Assembly (NCBI GenBank): GCA_050247155.1
Contig: JBFWUS010000005.1
Span: forward strand, 1-64,000
Origin: Mesorhizobium_G sp050247155
GTDB taxonomy: Bacteria; Pseudomonadota; Alphaproteobacteria; Rhizobiales; Rhizobiaceae
Direction: 5' to 3'
DNA length: 64,000 nucleotides
Shown here: positions 44,925 through 53,881 of the stretch, one piece after another
How positions within the stretch are numbered: the first letter of the stretch is position 1
How the letters are laid out: each line of letters starts with the position of its first letter
Notes under the pieces: model-generated
What the model was told of the DNA's origin: nothing
Database searches by the model: none
What the model saw: the letters and a program-made list of their open reading frames with translations, nothing else
Position numbers and translations under genes: made by a program

Positions 44925-46142
44925 TCAGCGGCGGGCGGCTAGCGGAACGACGTTGTTGGGCTGCTTGGCCGAGCTTTGCAGGAATTTTTTGATCGACCGC
45001 GCCGCCTGACGGATGCGGTGCTCGTTCTCCACGAATGCCAGGCGCACGAAATCATCGCCGTGTTCGCCGAAGCCGACACCCGGCGCCACCGCGACATCGG
45101 CGTGCTCGATCAGCAGCTTGGAGAATTCCAGCGATCCAAGATGCTTGAACGGTTCCGGGATCGGCGCCCAGGCGAACATCGACGCAGCGGGCGCTGGAAT
45201 ATTCCAGCCGGCGCGGCCAAACGATTCGACCATCACGTCGCGGCGCTTGTGATAAACGTCACGCACTTCGGCGATGTCAGCGCCGTCGCCGTTGAGCGCC
45301 GCGGTCGCGGCGACCTGGATTGGCGTGAATGCGCCGTAGTCCAGATAGGACTTCACTCGGGTCAACGCAGCGATGAGGCGCTCATTGCCGACGGCGAAAC
45401 CCATGCGCCAGCCCGGCATGGAAAACGTCTTCGACATGGAGGTGAATTCCACCGTCACGTCAAGAGCGCCCGGCACCTGCAGCACCGAAGGCGGCGGGTT
45501 GCCATCGAAATATATCTCCGAATAGGCAAGGTCCGACAGGATGATGATGTCGTTCTTCTTCGCGAAGGCGACCACATCCTTGTAGAAATCGAGCGAAGCT
45601 ACCAGCGCCGTCGGATTCGATGGGTAGTTGAGGATCAGCGCCAAAGGCTTTGGAATCGAATGACGAATCCCGCGTTCGAGCGCCGGGATGAAGCCGTCGT
45701 CCGGCTCGACCTGAAGCGAGCGGATCACGCCGCCCGACATGATAAAGCCGAAGGCGTGGATCGGATAGGTCGGGTTCGGGCATAGGATCACGTCGCCGGG
45801 CGCGGTGATCGCCTGCGCCATATTGGCGAAGCCCTCCTTGGAGCCGAGCGTCGCCACAATCTGCGTGTCGGGATTGAGCTTCACGCCAAAACGCCGCGCA
45901 TAATAATTCGCCTGCGCGCGCCGCAGTCCGGGGATTCCGCGCGAGGATGAATAGCGGTGGGTACGCGGGTCGCGGACCACTTCGCACAACTTGTCGACAA
46001 TGGCCTTGGGTGTCGGCAGGTCGGGATTGCCCATGCCAAGGTCGATTATGTCGGCCCCACGCGAACGAGCCGAGGCCTTGAGCCTGTTCACCTGTTCGAA
46101 AACATAGGGCGGCAACCGCCGAACCTTGTGAAACTCTTCCAT
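44925..46142 (-). CDS. alaC: AlaC/YfdZ-type aminotransferase
   Basis: A 405-residue PLP enzyme with the binding Lys K238 in TSMSKTFSMPGWR and NYPSNPTAL. Often annotated as LL-diaminopimelate aminotransferase, but this form is closest to E. coli AlaC (glutamate-pyruvate transaminase). It is 43 bp upstream of hom, matching the conserved rhizobial operon. Confidence 0.9.
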   Translation of the reverse strand: MEEFHKVRRLPPYVFEQVNRLKASARSRGADIIDLGMGNPDLPTPKAIVDKLCEVVRDPRTHRYSSSRGIPGLRRAQANYYARRFGVKLNPDTQIVATLGSKEGFANMAQAITAPGDVILCPNPTYPIHAFGFIMSGGVIRSLQVEPDDGFIPALERGIRHSIPKPLALILNYPSNPTALVASLDFYKDVVAFAKKNDIIILSDLAYSEIYFDGNPPPSVLQVPGALDVTVEFTSMSKTFSMPGWRMGFAVGNERLIAALTRVKSYLDYGAFTPIQVAATAALNGDGADIAEVRDVYHKRRDVMVESFGRAGWNIPAPAASMFAWAPIPEPFKHLGSLEFSKLLIEHADVAVAPGVGFGEHGDDFVRLAFVENEHRIRQAARSIKKFLQSSAKQPNNVVPLAARR

Positions 46143-46232
46143 GGTCAGTCCGCGAATGAATGGGCGTCGAATGGACGCGGCATATACACACGAAAGGCAG
46201 CGCGGTCGAGGAGATCGATACGCCGCGGCGAC

Positions 46233-46565
46233 CTATTTGCCTTCGATCTCGTCCAGTGCTTCCTGACCGTGCGTCTGGCCGATTTTGCGAAGCAACAGGA
46301 CGTCGTTAGGCGGTACAGTGGCTCCGGCGGCATTGGCTTGCTGGGCGGTGCGCAATTCAGCCGTCTTCGATCGTGTTTGCGCCGGCGTCAATTGCTCATT
46401 CGCCACTCCAGGACGAATGTTGAGGTTCGGATAGGTCCCGGTATCGATCGCGCCGGTATTCGACGGTTCGTTGGCGGAGGTACAGCCCCCCAAAATTGCA
46501 GCGAAAAGCAGCGCAAGCCCGGCATTTGCCGCGGCTTTGCATGGCTGGTTCCTACAAATGGCCAA
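46233..46565 (-). CDS. Small lipoprotein
   Basis: A 110-residue product starting at TTG 46565 (GGGGAAAG upstream). Signal with lipobox LGGC (Cys28), then a Thr/Gln-rich region (LTPAQTRSKTAELRTAQQ) without a recognised domain. It lies upstream of alaC on the same strand and is divergent from phaC. Confidence 0.7.
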   Translation of the reverse strand: MAICRNQPCKAAANAGLALLFAAILGGCTSANEPSNTGAIDTGTYPNLNIRPGVANEQLTPAQTRSKTAELRTAQQANAAGATVPPNDVLLLRKIGQTHGQEALDEIEGK

Positions 46566-46655
46566 AGACTTTCCCCGAGATTAGCGCATATGGATGTTGG
46601 ACCCTTAGACTAGTCACATGATACTATGTCAAGAAAAGGCACAATGGGAGGTAAA

Positions 46656-48485
46656 ATGGCCAAGGCGAAAGCGGTGAGCGACCACGCCAACGATCCGGCG
46701 TCGGCCCCTGAACAATATATGATCAAGGATCCGGAAGGCTTCGCGCTGAACATGGCGCGCATGGTCGAGCAGGCCGGCAAGGCAGCAGCGGCGTGGGCCG
46801 CTCCTCGTGAGCGCGGCGAAGTCCAGGACAGTGTCGCCGAACCCATGGCGGACATGGTCAAGACCTTTTCCAAGGTCACCGAATATTGGCTGTCCGACCC
46901 CGGCCGCGCCCTCGAGGCGCAAACCCGTCTTTTCTCGGGCTATATGAATGTCTGGGCCAAATCGATCCAGCGGTTGAATGGCGACCAGGTGGAGGCCGCC
47001 GTGGAGCCGGAGCGTGGCGACAAGCGCTTCCAGGACCCTGAATGGGGCCGAAATGCCTTTTTCGATTTTCTGAAACAAGCCTATCTCGTCACATCGCGGT
47101 GGGCGGGCGACCTCGTCGACCACGCCGAAGGATTGGACGAGCACACGAAGCACAAGGCCGGCTTCTACGTAAAGCAGATGTCAAACGCGATATCGCCTTC
47201 CAACTTCATCCTCACGAATCCCGAGCTGTTTCGGGAAACGGTCGCAAACAACGGCGAAAACCTGGTGCGCGGCATGAAGATGCTGGCTGAAGATATCGCA
47301 GCGGGCAAAGGCGATCTCAAGCTGCGGCAGGCCGACTATTCCCGATTCGAAATCGGCAAGAACATCGCTGTGACGCCTGGCAAGGTCGTAGCGCGTAGTG
47401 ATCTCGCCGAAATCATCCAGTACGAGCCCGCGACCGACCAGGTGCTGAAACGGCCGCTGCTGATCTGCCCGCCCTGGATCAACAAGTTCTACATCCTCGA
47501 CCTCAATCCCGAAAAATCGTTCATCCGCTGGGCAGTGGAACAAGGCCATACCGTTTTTGTCATATCCTGGGTCAATCCGGACGAGCGGCACGGCGAAAAA
47601 GGCTGGGAGGCCTATATTCGCGAGGGCCTGCAATTCGGTCTCGACACAGTCGAGCGGACCACCGGCGAAAAAGAGGTCAACGCCATCGGCTATTGCGTTG
47701 GCGGCACGCTGCTTGCCGCGGCTCTCGCGCTGCTCGCCCAGGAGGGCGATCACCGGGTCCGTTCGGCGACGTTCTTTACGACGCAGGTCGATTTCACCTA
47801 CGCGGGCGATCTCAAGGTGTTCGTCGACGAGGATCAGATTGCGGCGGTTGAGCGATCGATGAAGGGCAAGGGATATCTCGACGGCACCAAGATGGCGACG
47901 GCCTTCAACATGCTGCGCTCGGGCGATCTGATCTGGCCGTATGTGGTCAACAACTACATGCGCGGCAAGGATCCGATGCCTTTCGACCTGCTCTACTGGA
48001 ATTCGGATTCGACGCGCATGGCGGCCGCAAACCATTCTTATTATCTGCGAAACTGCTATCTCGAGAACAACCTTTCGAAGGGCCAGTTGGAGTTGGCGGG
48101 ACGTACGATCTCGCTCGCCGACATCAATATCCCGGTCTGCAACGTAGCGACGCGCGAAGACCACATCGCCCCTGCCCGCTCGGTATTTCTCGGTTGCCAA
48201 TATTTCGGCGGCGACGTCGATTACATCATGGCCGGGTCGGGCCACATTGCCGGTGTCGTCAACCCGCCTTCGATGAAGAAATACATGTACTGGACGGGCG
48301 GAAAGCCGGTTGGCGATTTTGACGATTGGGTTGCTCAGGCAACTGAAACACCCGGCTCGTGGTGGCCCTACTGGCACAAATGGATCGAGGCGAAGGACGA
48401 CAAGCGCGTTCCCGCACGCAAGGTCGGTGGAAAAACCAAGGCGCTTGGGGACGCGCCCGGATCCTACGTCAAGGTCCGCGTGTAG
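46656..48485 (+). CDS. phaC: Class I polyhydroxyalkanoate synthase
   Basis: Polymerises 3-hydroxyacyl-CoA into storage PHA granules. The 609-residue protein has the lipase-like box GYCVGG with nucleophile C347, catalytic Asp in REDHIAP and His in GSGHIAGVVNPP. The N-terminal PhaC_N domain is complete. ATG 46656 has a strong GGAGG 5 bases upstream; a Met at 46626 is rejected. No phaA/phaB/phaP is adjacent. Confidence 0.95.
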   Translation: MAKAKAVSDHANDPASAPEQYMIKDPEGFALNMARMVEQAGKAAAAWAAPRERGEVQDSVAEPMADMVKTFSKVTEYWLSDPGRALEAQTRLFSGYMNVWAKSIQRLNGDQVEAAVEPERGDKRFQDPEWGRNAFFDFLKQAYLVTSRWAGDLVDHAEGLDEHTKHKAGFYVKQMSNAISPSNFILTNPELFRETVANNGENLVRGMKMLAEDIAAGKGDLKLRQADYSRFEIGKNIAVTPGKVVARSDLAEIIQYEPATDQVLKRPLLICPPWINKFYILDLNPEKSFIRWAVEQGHTVFVISWVNPDERHGEKGWEAYIREGLQFGLDTVERTTGEKEVNAIGYCVGGTLLAAALALLAQEGDHRVRSATFFTTQVDFTYAGDLKVFVDEDQIAAVERSMKGKGYLDGTKMATAFNMLRSGDLIWPYVVNNYMRGKDPMPFDLLYWNSDSTRMAAANHSYYLRNCYLENNLSKGQLELAGRTISLADINIPVCNVATREDHIAPARSVFLGCQYFGGDVDYIMAGSGHIAGVVNPPSMKKYMYWTGGKPVGDFDDWVAQATETPGSWWPYWHKWIEAKDDKRVPARKVGGKTKALGDAPGSYVKVRV

Positions 48486-48695
48486 CCGGGGATCATCGTC
48501 AGGTTGCCTGATCCAGCCGAAGCAGGGTAAAAAGGCGGCGGGTTTTCACGCTCTTGCCGCAATTGATCCATAGCCCGGCAAGCGGGGCAGCGACCGAATC
48601 TGTACGTTCGACCGAACCTTTAAGACTTTTGCTGCAGGGGATCGGCGAGAATCGACGAAGTCCGGACAGATTCGGGCGTCTGGAAGGGGAATGTC

Positions 48696-49913
48696 TTGAG
48701 GGATCTTCAACCACGACGATCAACTCATCCTTTTAGAGCATCTGCGCTCATTGTCCTGGCTGGCCTTTTGGCCGCCTGCACAAACGCGGTTACCGATCCC
48801 GATCTCCAGACGCCTGCGCCAGGCTATGCCGCCTCGTCGTCGATGACCGGCGAGGCTTTGGAGCAGACTGAGGGTTCTGCCACCTTTCCACCCGCTGATA
48901 CGTCGCAACAGGCGGACGCTACGACGGAAAGTGGAACCGGTACTGCCGAATTGCCCCAGCAGGTCGCCGCGCTGCCGACGAGCAATCCCGCTGCCGGCGC
49001 AGCAAGAGGCAACACGACTGCTGACGACACAACCAGCTTGCCGGCGCAATCCGATGGCGCATCGGAATCTGCGGCTGGAGCCCCACCCTCCACGACTGTC
49101 GGCAAGCAGGACAGGGTCGGATCGGTCGATCCGGCGACGGCTGGTGATGGGTCGATCGTGACCGCGGCAGCGCCGATTGTCGAACCGGCCAAGCCGAAAG
49201 GCGTCTTTGCCGCCTTTTTCGGAGGCGGCAACAAAGCGCCCGCTTCCACCTCGCGCGATCGGGATGGAAATCTGATGACGTCAGCCCCGGTTGCCAGGAG
49301 CGCTCCCAAGCCGACGGTCGTTCAGGCTTCAGCGAGCACGGAAACCGCTGAGATTGATTTCACGGCGCTGGAAAAACCTGCGCGCCGCAGCGCCTCGTTC
49401 AAGGGCGGCGAGAACGCTCTGCCTGGTGTGCGCCAGTCGGCGTTGTTCGAAATCAAGCGGCGTTCCGGGCTGGACGATGACGCCGACGTCGATATCTACG
49501 AGGAAGACGATTACGGCCCGGTGCAAATGGCGTCCGCCGCCGGCATGGCGCGGCTCGCACCGAACGGTTTGCAAGTGCAAACCGAGAGCGTCGACGTCGC
49601 CTGCCTCAAACCATCCCTTGTGCGGGTTCTAAAGCAGATGGAGCGGCACTACGGAAAAAAGATGGTCGTCACCTCCGGCTATCGAAATCCCCAGCGCAAT
49701 CGTCGCGCCCGGGGCGCTAAGAATTCTCTCCACATGTACTGTGCGGCCGCCGACATCCAGATTCCCGGCGTCGGCAAGTGGGAACTGGCCAGCTACGCCC
49801 GCACGATGGCGGGACGCGGCGGCGTCGGCACCTATTGCCACACCAATTCCGTACACGTCGATGTTGGCCCCGAACGCGACTGGAACTGGCGCTGCCGCGG
49901 CCGCCGGCGCTGA
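48696..49913 (+). CDS. DUF882/YcbK-type (M15) peptidase lipoprotein
   Basis: A 405-residue lipoprotein: lipobox LAAC (Cys28), about 250 residues of low-complexity Ala/Ser/Thr-rich linker, then a C-terminal peptidase M15 domain. Zinc-site residues are visible in SLHMYCAAADI and NSVHVDVG. Members are thought to act on peptidoglycan. It starts at TTG with GGAAGGGGA directly upstream. The 210 bp after phaC hold no other gene. Confidence 0.85.
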   Translation: MRDLQPRRSTHPFRASALIVLAGLLAACTNAVTDPDLQTPAPGYAASSSMTGEALEQTEGSATFPPADTSQQADATTESGTGTAELPQQVAALPTSNPAAGAARGNTTADDTTSLPAQSDGASESAAGAPPSTTVGKQDRVGSVDPATAGDGSIVTAAAPIVEPAKPKGVFAAFFGGGNKAPASTSRDRDGNLMTSAPVARSAPKPTVVQASASTETAEIDFTALEKPARRSASFKGGENALPGVRQSALFEIKRRSGLDDDADVDIYEEDDYGPVQMASAAGMARLAPNGLQVQTESVDVACLKPSLVRVLKQMERHYGKKMVVTSGYRNPQRNRRARGAKNSLHMYCAAADIQIPGVGKWELASYARTMAGRGGVGTYCHTNSVHVDVGPERDWNWRCRGRRR

Positions 49914-50092
49914 TCAAATAGCTGTCGCACCGTAGGGCGATATGCCGTCTCCGGCTGAAGAAAGCCTGTTATTTTGCCGTTTTGGCTGCTCGATCGGCTG
50001 TGCTCAAACGCCGCTTGCAAACTTTGTCGCCGAAGCACGAACAAGGGGTTGCCGCCCGCAAACAAGCTGATTATAAGGCGCTTCGTCTGAGC

Positions 50093-50167
50093 GCGCCCAT
50101 CGTCTAGCGGTTAGGACACCGCCCTTTCACGGCGGTAACAGGGGTTCGATTCCCCTTGGGCGTACCA
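50093..50167 (+). tRNA. tRNA-Glu (UUC)
   Basis: Acceptor GCGCCCA pairs with TGGGCGT (one G-U), followed by A and encoded CCA. The anticodon loop CTTTCAC gives TTC. T arm GGGGTTCGATTCCCC is perfect. The 179 bp before it hold no gene I can see. Confidence 0.96.
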
Positions 50168-50217
50168 GACTGATCCTTCCAGCGTCCGCGGAGCACGAAT
50201 CCGAGGCTGCTGCACGG

Positions 50218-50294
50218 GGCGGAGTAGCTCAGTTGGTTAGAGCAGAGGAATCATAATCCTTGTGTCGGGGGTTCAAATCCCTCCTCCGCTACCA
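50218..50294 (+). tRNA. tRNA-Met (CAU), elongator type
   Basis: Acceptor GGCGGAG pairs with CTCCGCT (G-U at the end), then A and CCA. The anticodon loop ATCATAA gives CAT. The paired acceptor end excludes initiator tRNA. The overall sequence looks like rhizobial elongator tRNA-Met; a lysidine-modified Ile2 tRNA, also CAT, cannot be fully excluded. A recombinase remnant runs into its 3' half. Confidence 0.9.
50251..50294. other. Putative integration (att) site in the tRNA-Met 3' half
   Basis: The recombinase remnant reads into the antisense of the tRNA and stops at 50251, a hallmark of integrases whose attachment site is a tRNA 3' end. No second copy of this 44-bp segment was seen in the rest of the window, so the far junction would be outside it. 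Confidence 0.4.
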
Positions 50295-50713
50295 TCAATG
50301 CAGCGTCAGGCGCCTTTCCCGGTCTGCGATTTGGTAGATTGAGTAATTCGGCCAGCGCGCCATGAACTTTCAGTTCCATCTGTCCTCTGTTCACCTCTGG
50401 AATGATCTCGATCTTTGTAACCAGAGAGCGGACAATGGCTGCTGCTGCGTGGCGCTCGAACTCGTCGGTTTGCAACGCGGCCTATAGCTCGGAGACCTTC
50501 CGCCGATAGCCTCCACCGCACTCGGATGAAACTCTACGATGTTCTGAGCAACCGCCATCGCTTGAACCTCTCGCCCAAGCGCCTCCTTTTCAGTTTCGAG
50601 GTCCAACAGCTTCGATTTCATGCTAGCTGTCGCCAGCCCGTCCGCAATCGCGTCCACGATATTGGTGATCTGCCTGTCAATGCCGGCAAGCCGCTTTTCG
50701 GTGTCCCCGCGCC

Positions 50714-50891
50714 GCTGCCGATTGATGGCATTCAGCCGCTTCTGCTCAGCATGATATTCAGCAAGAAAACCTGCAATGGCGTCCGGTGCAAGCAAGCGCT
50801 GCTGCCGATTGATGGCATTCAGCCGCTTCTGCTCAGCATGATATTCAGCAAGAAAACCTGCAATGGCGTCCGGTGCAAGCAAGCGCTGCTG
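50714..50891. repeat. 87-bp perfect tandem duplication
   Basis: Bases 50714-50804 are identical to 50801-50891, giving a period of 87. The unit is a multiple of three, so the recombinase frame stays open. Perfect identity indicates a recent event. Confidence 0.95.
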
Positions 50892-51309
50892 AATTCCTTC
50901 AAATGCACGCTTTTCAAGCTCGGCAACTCGGATCGTTCTGTTGTTGGTGCAGGCGCCTTTCTCACGGTTGGCGGCGCAGGCAAGCTGGTCGCCGTTCTTC
51001 ACGGTGTAGGAAGCGCCACAACAACTGCAGCGCACAAGTCCCGAGAACATGTGCTTCGGCCGCCGCCGATGATGGAGTCTTACGCCGCCATAGAGTTTCT
51101 TACGGGCCTGCATGGCATCCCAGAGTTCGTCGTCGATGATGCGCAGATGGGCAACCTCCACGACCTTTTGGATCAGAACGAAGAGATCACAAAGCGCCCA
51201 CGCCAAAAAAGTGCGGTAGCCGTTTGAACGAAGGTAGAGATCCGGCGTAGTGCCGACTACAGGTATCAGATAACCCCTTCGTGCGATCTGCGCAGGGGCC
51301 ACCACTCGG

Positions 51310-52401
51310 TCATGTGAGTGCGCTGTTGGGATCAACAGTGGATTGGCTCTCTCTCAAGCGAAACTCGCGAGGTCCGAATCCGGTAGCTTTCCGAAAAGCA
51401 CGGGAAAAGCCAGTGGGAGAGGAGTAGCCTAGATCCTCCGAAATGTTCGTGATCGACACGGTCCAGTCCTGCAACATTTCCGTCGCCCGCTGAATTCTCA
51501 CCGCACTTGTCAAGCTACGGAAGTCGGCGCCGGCCTGTTGAAGCTCGCGCTGCAATGTCCGAACGCTCGTGTCCATAGATCGCGCAACCTCCTCGATCGA
51601 CACATCGCCTGCCAGGAGCTGAGCGCGAATCTGCGCAATGGCAATGTCCAGCAAGGACCGCGGCGCACCGCCTGGGCGATCGCGGGCAATGTCCGCGAGA
51701 GTCAGGATCGACCGAGATGTTCGTCGCGACGCGGCCATCAATCGATGTCGCTCAACGACGACCGTCACTGCAGGCGCATTGAATATGACCGGGCATTGAA
51801 ACACGTCCTCAAAAAGCGAGCTGTGGCGTGAAGTCGGAATGTCAAGTTCGACCCGAAGTGGACGCCAAGAGTCAGGCAGATATGCCCTGAAGAGGCTCAG
51901 GAGTTCGCCGGCGGCGCCACATGCGACAGGCTCATATCCCGGAGACCCCGCCAGAGCGGATTTATAGCCAAAGCGTAGTTCCTCCCTAGTTGTGGTGACG
52001 ATGATATTGTCAAAACTACTGTGATACTGCAGCGCCGCGATGCTCCGCGTAATCGCTTCGCCGAGCGTGTCTGCTTCAGTGATGTAACGCCCGAAGCTGC
52101 CATACGTGGAAACGTCCATATTGGGCACGAGTAGAAGACCCAGGTTGGTGTCGCCGACGGCCCTCGCCATCGCATCGACGAACCCAACAACGGACTGCTG
52201 GGGAATGAAGACATTGCAATCCTCGACAAGCTCTACGTCGAAGCCAGCGGCGCGATTGGCGGACAGCAACGCTCGCTCCCCGATCTCGCTTCGAAGGAAT
52301 GCGGGCAAGCCTTGCAATACATGGCTTGATATCAGGGGAACCGCGACGATTTGAAAGTGCTCCCGAAAAGGGCATTGGCGCAATGTGGACAGTTCTCCCA
52401 T
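51310..52401 (-). CDS. AraC-family regulator (Arabinose_bd/OruR-ArgR-like)
   Basis: A 363-residue regulator: an N-terminal ligand-sensing domain of about 230 residues and a C-terminal AraC helix-turn-helix pair (SIEEVARSMDTSVRTLQREL and ISEDLGYSSPTGFSRAFRKATGFGPREFR). It lies between the recombinase remnant and the accessory genes and is the only regulator seen there, so it is the best candidate for binding the 19-bp motifs. A 10-bp inverted repeat spans its start codon. No good Shine-Dalgarno is seen, so the start is uncertain. Confidence 0.88.
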   Translation of the reverse strand: MGELSTLRQCPFREHFQIVAVPLISSHVLQGLPAFLRSEIGERALLSANRAAGFDVELVEDCNVFIPQQSVVGFVDAMARAVGDTNLGLLLVPNMDVSTYGSFGRYITEADTLGEAITRSIAALQYHSSFDNIIVTTTREELRFGYKSALAGSPGYEPVACGAAGELLSLFRAYLPDSWRPLRVELDIPTSRHSSLFEDVFQCPVIFNAPAVTVVVERHRLMAASRRTSRSILTLADIARDRPGGAPRSLLDIAIAQIRAQLLAGDVSIEEVARSMDTSVRTLQRELQQAGADFRSLTSAVRIQRATEMLQDWTVSITNISEDLGYSSPTGFSRAFRKATGFGPREFRLRESQSTVDPNSALT

Positions 52402-52422
52402 ATTCGAATGCCGGGAGAACTG
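52390..52422. promoter_or_regulatory. 10-bp inverted repeat over the araC-type start codon
   Basis: CAGTTCTCCC (52390-52399) and GGGAGAACTG (52413-52422) are perfect complements separated by 13 bases that include the start codon region at 52399-52401. It could be an autoregulatory operator or an mRNA hairpin limiting initiation. Confidence 0.4.
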
Positions 52423-52535
52423 ACAAGCGGTATCGGCAAATCGGGATGGCGGGCAAATGTGCGAGCATCGGTAAGCCCTCCTTCAATCCGGCGATCTTTG
52501 CTGCTGGCTTCCGGGTCACAGGCATTGGCGATTGG

Positions 52536-53354
52536 TCATTTTGGAAACAGGAATGTGATACCGCTCCTGAACCCCCAGCCCTCAGGTCCACCTGCGGGAC
52601 TGTCCGCCCAATAGCGAGCGCCCGCAGTAAGGCTCACCGGCGCCTTGCCCAGTTTGACGATCTTTGAAACCGTGAAGTTCACTGGAACCGACCAGGCCTC
52701 GGCTTCCCAGTTGTAGCTGCTCTCCGTGTTGAGGGTAAATGTCCAAGCGTCGGGCGTCGTGTAGGAGATGAATGGCTGCATGAACGTCGAGTTCACGTCT
52801 GCTCGGTCGCCTTCGCCAGCAAATGACCAGATGTGGTTGGCAAGCATGCCGACAGTCCACCCATCGAACTGCTTGAGCATGACGCCTGTTGGCCCCGCCC
52901 CCCACTTTTCGGCGCCCAATAGCGGATCTGTGGCTGCCGGAACGAGGAAGACCGGTCCGACACCCCAGATGATGCCGTTTTCCGTGGGCTGTTTTGGAGA
53001 AAAGAAGAGGCTCTGGGTGACATCGCCCAGGCCGAATTGATCCCCGGAGGGGCCTGCCACGTCGCTCTGCCATGCAATCGGCAGGATGGTGCGCGATATC
53101 AGGTTCCAGTCGTCGTTGATGGAGAACGGGATCACCGGCTGGACATTGACATAGGCTTTTTGACCATCCTCCGGTCCGTATCCCGCATCGTAGTTGAACT
53201 GGAAGGGTACGCTGATCAGCGAGGCGATCGGATTGGACAGCTTCTTCGCAAGTTCCTGCGTATCATCATCAGCAAATGCAGGCGCTGAGCACGCGAAAAT
53301 TGTACCCGTAAGAAGCATTCGGGCGATCAGGTACTTGGACAGTATTTTCTCCAT
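52536..53354 (-). CDS. Outer-membrane channel protein (phenol-degradation MetA-like)
   Basis: A 272-residue protein with signal peptide (ending SAPAFA) and beta-barrel character. The stretches FQFNYDAGYG, NVQPVIPFSINDDWNLISRTI, FFSPKQP and the terminal aromatic SGITFLFPK fit the 'MetA-pathway of phenol degradation' transporter family, thought to admit small aromatics. Met codons at 53366, 53363 and 53354 are all possible starts. A copy of the shared 19-bp motif lies upstream in matching orientation. Confidence 0.8.
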   Translation of the reverse strand: MEKILSKYLIARMLLTGTIFACSAPAFADDDTQELAKKLSNPIASLISVPFQFNYDAGYGPEDGQKAYVNVQPVIPFSINDDWNLISRTILPIAWQSDVAGPSGDQFGLGDVTQSLFFSPKQPTENGIIWGVGPVFLVPAATDPLLGAEKWGAGPTGVMLKQFDGWTVGMLANHIWSFAGEGDRADVNSTFMQPFISYTTPDAWTFTLNTESSYNWEAEAWSVPVNFTVSKIVKLGKAPVSLTAGARYWADSPAGGPEGWGFRSGITFLFPK

Positions 53355-53374
53355 TTCCAGCATCATCCTTTCAA

Positions 53375-53512
53375 TCAGCGGTGCAATGTTGGCTCGACGA
53401 CACAAGGAATGCCGCGATGGAGCGCCGCCCGATTATGCCCGTCAGAGACGAATAGCGCTGCCGGCTGCACAGCGCTGGCTACGAGAACGGCAGCAATAAT
53501 CGTGGAGCGCAT
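53375..53512 (-). CDS. Possible 45-residue secreted peptide
   Basis: From ATG 53512 a short frame begins MRSTIIAAVLVASAVQPAA, a convincing signal-peptide shape, then 26 polar residues with one Cys. It ends 9 bases before the first possible start of the channel gene and lies after the shared 19-bp motif, so it would be first gene of that operon. No good ribosome binding site and no family. Confidence 0.3.
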   Translation of the reverse strand: MRSTIIAAVLVASAVQPAALFVSDGHNRAALHRGIPCVVEPTLHR

Positions 53513-53568
53513 CCGACTTCATTTGTCCTGGCATCTCGTTCTGAAGATGCTGCAGAAGCGAAGCCGCG

Positions 53569-53587
53569 TCTTATCCTTTCACGCCAA
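53569..53587 (-). promoter_or_regulatory. Shared 19-bp motif, copy 1 (upstream of channel gene)
   Basis: Read on the minus strand from 53588, the sequence is CTTGGCGTGAAAGGATAAG, differing from the consensus at two positions. It points toward the channel gene and is back to back with copy 2, about 80 bp away, which points toward the DUF1254 gene. Confidence 0.6.
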
Positions 53588-53664
53588 GCCTCATCCGATG
53601 CCGGAGCTGAATGGAGGCCAAACGCTCCGGATATTTGCGCTTTGAGAAGTGATCAAAGTTAGGG

Positions 53665-53683
53665 CTTGGCGTAAAATGATAAG
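53665..53683 (+). promoter_or_regulatory. Shared 19-bp motif, copy 2 (upstream of DUF1254 gene)
   Basis: CTTGGCGTAAAATGATAAG, one mismatch to consensus, about 200 bp before ATG 53882. The stretch 53513-53881 has no other gene; it holds copies 1 and 2 and a hairpin just before the ribosome binding site. Confidence 0.6.
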
Positions 53684-53827
53684 ATCAGCAGACGCGGCGC
53701 AGCTAGCCTCTCTAAGGCTCAGGCGCCGACAGGTTCTCATGGCTCAGCGTCCGTAACCGGTGGGATGTCGACGACCACGACCGGATATACGGATTTTCGT
53801 AGGGAATAACCTTGGTTTTCAGGCTTC

Positions 53828-53864
53828 TTCCTGATGCACGGCACGTCGTGCCTGTCATCAGGAA
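53828..53864 (+). promoter_or_regulatory. 5'-leader hairpin before the DUF1254 gene
   Basis: TTCCTGATG (53828-53836) pairs with CATCAGGAA (53856-53864), and inside it GGCAC pairs with GTGCC around a 3-base loop, with a 3x3 internal loop between. No T-run follows, so it is not a classic terminator. The AGGAG ribosome binding site follows 6 bases later (53870-53874). Confidence 0.5.
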
Positions 53865-53881
53865 AGTCTAGGAGAAAGACA

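Larger units (their letters stand above)
50251..51190 (-). pseudogene. Decayed large serine recombinase/integrase
   Basis: Homology begins at VAHLRIIDDELWDAMQARKK, continues through the recombinase zinc ribbon (MFSGLVRCSCCGASYTVKNG, CTNN) and a coiled coil, and ends in VAEEGFEPPTQGL inside the tRNA-Met gene. The catalytic resolvase domain with its Ser is missing. Near 50496 a one-base deletion shifts the frame, and the restored frame then meets a TAG at about 50484-50486. An 87-bp perfect tandem duplication (29 residues) lies inside. The 5' limit, about 51190, is approximate. Confidence 0.8.

Noticed and set aside
52441..52462. A sixth possible copy of the 19-bp motif (GGCGGGCAAATG) near the AraC gene
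   Set aside because: Only the central part matches, the AAG end is missing and it points away from the regulator gene.
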